A DNA stretch of 64,000 bases, from NCBI GenBank assembly GCA_018222605.1, contig JAAEZZ010000003.1, positions 124,001-188,000 of the forward strand. Direction: 5' to 3'. A program made the position numbers and the translations under genes. Each line of letters starts with the position of its first letter. Position 1 is the stretch's first letter. The stretch comes from Alphaproteobacteria bacterium. Lineage in GTDB: Bacteria; Pseudomonadota; Alphaproteobacteria; Caulobacterales; Hyphomonadaceae. The notes under the pieces are model-generated. The model ran no database searches. It was not told the DNA's origin and saw only the letters and a list, made by a program, of their open reading frames with translations. Below are positions 60,160 to 64,000 of the stretch, in pieces.

Positions 60160-61476
60160 TCAGCTGTCGCCAGTGCCGAAAGACTGCACGCCGCCCTCAA
60201 CCACGGCCGGACCGCCGGATTCGATCTGCTTGACCGCCAGACCGCGCTCGGATGTGCCGTCAATGCGGAAGCGGAACAGGCCATTCACGCCATAGAAGCC
60301 GTCCGGATCGGTCACGCCGCCATAGCTGAGATTGTCTTCCCCGGCGAGGCGCACGGCCAAGGCCGCCGCATCATAGGCCTGACCGGCCAGATCCGTCGGC
60401 GCACGGCCATAGATCCGGCGATAGGTTTCGCGGAATGTGGTCTGGTTGGCCGGGTCCGGCGACGCAAACAGGCCGCCTGCCAGCGTCGGCTCCCGCCAGA
60501 TGCTGGGATCATCCCAGTAAGAGGTGCCGAGTAGCTTCACCTTTCGCATGTCCACGCCGTTATAAGGCAGCAGTGGCGCCACGGAGAGCAGCTTCACGCC
60601 CCGCTCAGGGATCATCACGGCGACGCGGCCGGGGCGGTTCACCAATTCGGATTTCAGCACGCTGGCGATCTGGCGCGCTTCAGGCCCTGCCCCGCTGGAT
60701 GGGTCATAGAAGGCAGACGCCGCCACAACAGCGCCGAGACGGCCTGCTTCATAACGCATCGCAGCCTCAACCTGGCGGCCATAATCGCTGCTGGGGCCGA
60801 GAAACACGAATGTGTCTACGCCGCGCGTTGCAACATATTCCATCACGCGGCGCACTTCCTCATCCGGGGAAATGGAGGCGAGATAGGCCCCGCCACCTGC
60901 TGCGCTACGGTCATTGGAGAAGGCGATGACCGGGATTTCCTTGTCGCGGGCAACCTGGCGCACGGTTTTCACATTTGCGCCAAACAGCGGCCCAAGAATG
61001 ACGTCAGCCTTTTCCTTGATGGCCTCATCGGTGCGGGCCTCGGCAACGGAGGTCTTCCCGGCGGTATCCTTGGGGATGATCAGGAAATCCTTGTCGGCAT
61101 ATTCAAACAGCGCAAGCTCAATGCCAGCCAGCATGCTTTCGGCCTCTGCACGCACATTGGCGTTCGGGTGGGAAAAGGGCAGCATCACAACGGCGCGCTT
61201 GATGTTGCGGCCTTCCATGAAGGGCGGGATCAGGCCGCCATCGCCGCGGACTTTGGCCGTATCTTCCGGCTCTTCCATCTCACCGACATCGACATCGCCG
61301 CGATTATCGCCCAGATCACGCGGCACGCCGGTGACGGGTTCTTCGCGCGGCTGACCGGTGCCAATCGGCACAGGCTGGCGCGCCGGGGCACTGGCGCAGG
61401 CCGTTGCCAGCAGCAGCGATGCGAGTACAAGGCTTGGCGCGGGGAACTTCCTGAGCAATGGTTGAAGCAATGTCAT
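60160..61476 (-). CDS. LpoA-like penicillin-binding protein activator, lipoprotein
   Basis: This 438-residue protein has a lipobox (LATAC, Cys27), a Pro/acidic linker and a periplasmic-binding-protein (Leu/Ile/Val-type) fold with VVMLPFSHPNANVRAEAESM, DVILGPLFGANVKTVRQVA and QIASVLKSELVNRPGRVAVM. That is the layout of LpoA, which activates a peptidoglycan synthase from the outer membrane. Starts at ATG 61476 or TTG 61470 overlap the divergent rsmI start, a common LpoA-rsmI-yraN arrangement. Confidence 0.88.
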   Translation of the reverse strand: MTLLQPLLRKFPAPSLVLASLLLATACASAPARQPVPIGTGQPREEPVTGVPRDLGDNRGDVDVGEMEEPEDTAKVRGDGGLIPPFMEGRNIKRAVVMLPFSHPNANVRAEAESMLAGIELALFEYADKDFLIIPKDTAGKTSVAEARTDEAIKEKADVILGPLFGANVKTVRQVARDKEIPVIAFSNDRSAAGGGAYLASISPDEEVRRVMEYVATRGVDTFVFLGPSSDYGRQVEAAMRYEAGRLGAVVAASAFYDPSSGAGPEARQIASVLKSELVNRPGRVAVMIPERGVKLLSVAPLLPYNGVDMRKVKLLGTSYWDDPSIWREPTLAGGLFASPDPANQTTFRETYRRIYGRAPTDLAGQAYDAAALAVRLAGEDNLSYGGVTDPDGFYGVNGLFRFRIDGTSERGLAVKQIESGGPAVVEGGVQSFGTGDS

Positions 61477-62390
61477 CTCCTGATTCTTCTGACTCCGGGG
61501 CGATTCCCGCCACGGGCGACTCTATTCCTGCTCACCCGCAGGGGCAACCGCGCGTAGCGCTTGCGCCGGGGCTTTATGTCGTTTCCACGCCAATCGGCAA
61601 CCTTCGAGATATCACGCTCCGCGCGCTGGACGTGCTGGCCGCTGCAGATGAAGTGCTGGCGGAGGACACACGCGTCGCCGGGAAACTGATGTCAGCCTAT
61701 GGGCTTAAGGTGCGCCTCAGCCCCTATCATGACCATAATGGGGCAGAACGGCGGCCTGGCCTCCTGAAGGCTTTGCAGGAAGGCGCAAAGATTGCGCTGA
61801 TCTCTGATGCGGGCACGCCGCTGGTGTCTGATCCGGGCTGGAAGCTGGCGCATGATGCACTGGAGGCCGGGGTGCGCGTGTTCCCGATTCCGGGGGCGTC
61901 TGCGATGCTGGCGGGCCTCGTCGCCAGCGGCCTGCCGAGCGACAAATTCCTGTTTGCAGGCTTTCTGCCGCCCAAATCCGGCGCGCGGAAATCTGCCGCC
62001 GAAGCGCTGAAGGCCGTGCCGGGCACGCTGATCTTCTATGAGAGCGGGCCGCGCCTGGCCGATGCGCTGGCGGACCTTGCGGATGTATTCGGCCCCCGTG
62101 ACGGCGCAGTGACACGAGAGCTGACCAAAATGTTCGAGGAGACGCGCCGGGGCACGCTGGCAGAGCTGGCCGCACATTATGCGGAGGCCGGGCCACCGCG
62201 GGGTGAGATCGTGCTGCTGGTCGGCCCGCCGGGCGAAGAAGAGGTGACGCCGGAACAGCTGGACGCCGCCCTGCGCGAAGCCCTCGACGGCCAGCCGACC
62301 AAGGCCGCCGCCAATGCTGTCGCCGCGGCGCTGGGCCTGCCCAAGCGGGACGTTTATCAGCGTGCGTTGCAATTGAAGGCCGATGGCTGA
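61470..62390 (+). CDS. rsmI: 16S rRNA (cytidine1402-2'-O)-methyltransferase
   Basis: This 306-residue protein has the tetrapyrrole-methylase-type fold with VVSTPIGNLRDITLRALDVL, LAEDTRV, LISDAGTPLVSDPG and FYESGPRL. It methylates C1402 in 16S rRNA. The start may be 61458 or 61470; either overlaps the divergent LpoA-like gene. It overlaps yraN by eight bases. Confidence 0.94.
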   Translation: MSSPDSSDSGAIPATGDSIPAHPQGQPRVALAPGLYVVSTPIGNLRDITLRALDVLAAADEVLAEDTRVAGKLMSAYGLKVRLSPYHDHNGAERRPGLLKALQEGAKIALISDAGTPLVSDPGWKLAHDALEAGVRVFPIPGASAMLAGLVASGLPSDKFLFAGFLPPKSGARKSAAEALKAVPGTLIFYESGPRLADALADLADVFGPRDGAVTRELTKMFEETRRGTLAELAAHYAEAGPPRGEIVLLVGPPGEEEVTPEQLDAALREALDGQPTKAAANAVAAALGLPKRDVYQRALQLKADG

Positions 62391-62784
62391 GGGGCGCTCA
62401 ACCGGTGCACGGGGGCCCTCCCCGAAACGCAAGGCCGCCGAACAGCGCGGCCGAAAGGGCGAAACGCTCGCCGCCTGGTCTCTCCGCCTCAAGGGCTATC
62501 GCATTCTGGCGCAGCGCGTGCGCACGCCGGTGGGTGAAATTGATCTGATTGCGGAGAAATCCGGCACGATCATCTTTGTGGAGGTGAAGGCCCGCGCAGG
62601 CCGGCTCGCCGCGCTGAACGCCGTGACGCCGCATGCCTGGGCCCGCATCGCCCGCGCCGCGGACTATTGGATGGCCCGCCGCCCGCATTATTCAGACCAT
62701 GGCTGGCGCTACGACCTGATCGCCATCACCCCAGCCCGCTGGCCCGAACACATAAGAGACGCCTGGCGACCGGGGATGGGTTAG
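62383..62784 (+). CDS. YraN family (UPF0102) nuclease-like protein
   Basis: This 133-residue protein has the UPF0102 core (GRKGETLAAWSLRLKGYRIL, GEIDLIAEKSGTIIFVEVKA). The E-x-D-x(n)-ExK residues are those of PD-(D/E)XK nucleases. It follows rsmI with a short overlap, the normal context. Function is not settled. Confidence 0.92.
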   Translation: MAEGRSTGARGPSPKRKAAEQRGRKGETLAAWSLRLKGYRILAQRVRTPVGEIDLIAEKSGTIIFVEVKARAGRLAALNAVTPHAWARIARAADYWMARRPHYSDHGWRYDLIAITPARWPEHIRDAWRPGMG

Positions 62785-62806
62785 GTTTTAGCTTAGGAAG
62801 AAAACT

Positions 62807-63811
62807 ATGGATCGCCCAATAATCTATTTGGACCAGAATATTCTGGGAGAACCGTTGGAAGCCCTAATTGCTTCTAACCAATATGCCTATTGGAAAGACA
62901 CCTTCTACATAGGCTACTCGGACGAAACCTTAGTGGAAATCGCCAGAGCAGAAATGGGCGCAGACAGATTTCTCTCTAACCTCGAAAAGCTTCAGACAGT
63001 TCACATACATCCCAATATGGAAGGGTTCGAGATAAAAGAAGGTTATCTACTCAAGCTTACGCCACCACGGCTCCGCTTCAGAGAGCTATCTTTAACTGGC
63101 AGACTAATGGATGAGACCACGGTCCTGAATGTAGCTCATAAACTATATGGAGGACAGCCAGACAAAACCTACCCGGAACTTCTTGGCGAGCAAATAGATG
63201 CCATGGGGATAAACTGGAACATGGATTTAGAAGCGCTTGACCTCTCTGCCGCGCAGCAATCTGCTTTTGGGGATTTATTGAGGGAAATACTGCGCCTTAT
63301 AAGATCTGGAACGGCAGAAGCAGCTCAAAGCATGCAGGAACAAACATCTGCATACGGAAGTGGTAACCCGCTCGCGGATTTCCGGAAAGAAGTTGTCCCG
63401 AATTTAGAGGCAATTAACGACATAGAAGGCGACAACATTGTCCGCCGTATTGCAGAGGAACTACAAAAAAGCAACGCCTTCTACTCCAAGAAAGGCGTGG
63501 AAGAGATCTTTAATCTGAATGGAAAAAATTCCGTCACAGGAAGACCACTCGACATAGTCGAGAAAGCCCGAAATATAATGCTAATGCTCAACTGGTTCGG
63601 TTACAAGGCGGACAAAAGGCTGAAACGCGAAGACAAGTTTAAATCCAGCTCCTCCGATCTAGTACATGCTGGATATGGATCGCTTTGTCACGCGATAGTC
63701 ACACGCGACAAAGGTTTCAAAGCAAGACTTCAAGCAACGTATCAGTTCCTTGAATTAAGAACATCGGTACTGAGCGTAGACTTGGAGAATGGCCTTAAAT
63801 TCGTAGACTAA
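62807..63811 (+). CDS. AT-rich PIN-domain-like protein
   Basis: This 334-residue protein has a PIN-like pattern: Asp9 (IIYLDQNILGE) near the N-terminus and a C-terminal region with Asp284 (SSDLVHAGYGS) and Asp301 (VTRDKGF). Its base composition is unlike its neighbours: a sampled 60-base line is 25/60 G+C versus 40/60 in yraN. That points to horizontal transfer. It sits where glutathione synthetase often follows yraN. Function unknown; a nuclease or toxin role is possible. Confidence 0.75.
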   Translation: MDRPIIYLDQNILGEPLEALIASNQYAYWKDTFYIGYSDETLVEIARAEMGADRFLSNLEKLQTVHIHPNMEGFEIKEGYLLKLTPPRLRFRELSLTGRLMDETTVLNVAHKLYGGQPDKTYPELLGEQIDAMGINWNMDLEALDLSAAQQSAFGDLLREILRLIRSGTAEAAQSMQEQTSAYGSGNPLADFRKEVVPNLEAINDIEGDNIVRRIAEELQKSNAFYSKKGVEEIFNLNGKNSVTGRPLDIVEKARNIMLMLNWFGYKADKRLKREDKFKSSSSDLVHAGYGSLCHAIVTRDKGFKARLQATYQFLELRTSVLSVDLENGLKFVD

Positions 63812-63828
63812 CCTTATACTCAAAAACT

Positions 63829-64000
63829 TCACTTCCCCTGCGTTTTCGCGAGCTTCTTGTAAACGCGCGTGAGCGGGCTTTTTGGCACCGGGATGTAGGG
63901 CATCTTCTTGGTGAGCGTGGACGGACGCAGGCCGACGCGCAGGATGCTGAAGACGGCCAGCAGCAGATAGATCACCGCGATGTACCAGAACAGCGCCGCC
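63829..64000 (-). CDS. Membrane protein, C-terminal part only
   Basis: The frame enters from the right edge, and 56 residues are visible before the TGA at 63829-63831. It contains a membrane segment (LFWYIAVIYLLLAVFSIL) followed by a basic tail (VYKKLAKTQGK). No family is recognised from this fragment. Confidence 0.55.
   Translation of the reverse strand, partial: AALFWYIAVIYLLLAVFSILRVGLRPSTLTKKMPYIPVPKSPLTRVYKKLAKTQGK

Overview
The window is GC-rich alphaproteobacterial chromosome. It carries a block in the order feuP-feuQ-like kinase pair, cycHJKL (ccm) genes, Do protease, second kinase pair and glnE, which matches the arrangement I know from rhizobia and Caulobacter. It also has a Rhodobacter-type gene transfer agent (GTA) structural cluster and a TonB receptor of the Xanthomonas/Caulobacter class. 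Together with the beta-propeller phytase this points to a marine or freshwater member of the Caulobacterales/Hyphomonadaceae side of the class. The genus cannot be fixed by reading alone.

Layout. 1-3.3 kb: partial exported protein, amidase, and an ECF sigma / anti-sigma / CpxP-like operon. 3.4-22 kb (mostly minus strand): EF-hand protein, glnE, histidine kinase, response regulator, Do-type protease, a 0.6 kb structured non-coding gap, a prepilin-peptidase-like gene facing the cytochrome c maturation genes ccmH-F-E, an acyltransferase wedged in front of ccmI, a second two-component system with a PepSY protein, two related exported proteins, a LuxR solo and a lipoprotein. 22-38 kb: a DnaJ-like protein and then the GTA cluster on the minus strand, from terS at about 37.9 kb down to gp15 at 23.0 kb. 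It is split between terL and portal by a plus-strand ParA gene pair and a VOC gene, lacks a gp7 (stopper) gene, and carries palindromic dispersed repeats at four places, one of them inside the protease gene. 38-42 kb: TonB receptor and beta-propeller phytase lipoprotein behind tandem Pho-box-like half-sites. 42-53.6 kb: diguanylate cyclase, tRNA-Gly, tRNA-Tyr, rlmB, a two-TM protein, a PEP-carboxylase-like protein with altered active-site motifs, an exported protein, a retropepsin-like protease, a thiolase and a SpoIIAA-like protein. 53.6-64 kb: arsC behind a decayed aquaporin gene, topoisomerase IB, an Rnk-like factor whose leader can form an interlocked double hairpin, an OxyR-like regulator lacking the redox cysteines but starting inside an OxyR-type operator, dnaJ, an LpoA-like lipoprotein back to back with rsmI-yraN, an AT-rich PIN-like gene and a partial membrane protein.

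How the parts work together. The ccm genes load heme onto exported cytochromes. The Do protease and its adjacent kinase pair look like an envelope-stress unit, as does the ECF sigma operon. The receptor and phytase form a probable phosphate-starvation uptake pair. The GTA genes encode a small tailed particle; no integrase, lysis or replication genes are present, so it is not an ordinary prophage. Many gene pairs overlap by ATGA, so translational coupling is common.
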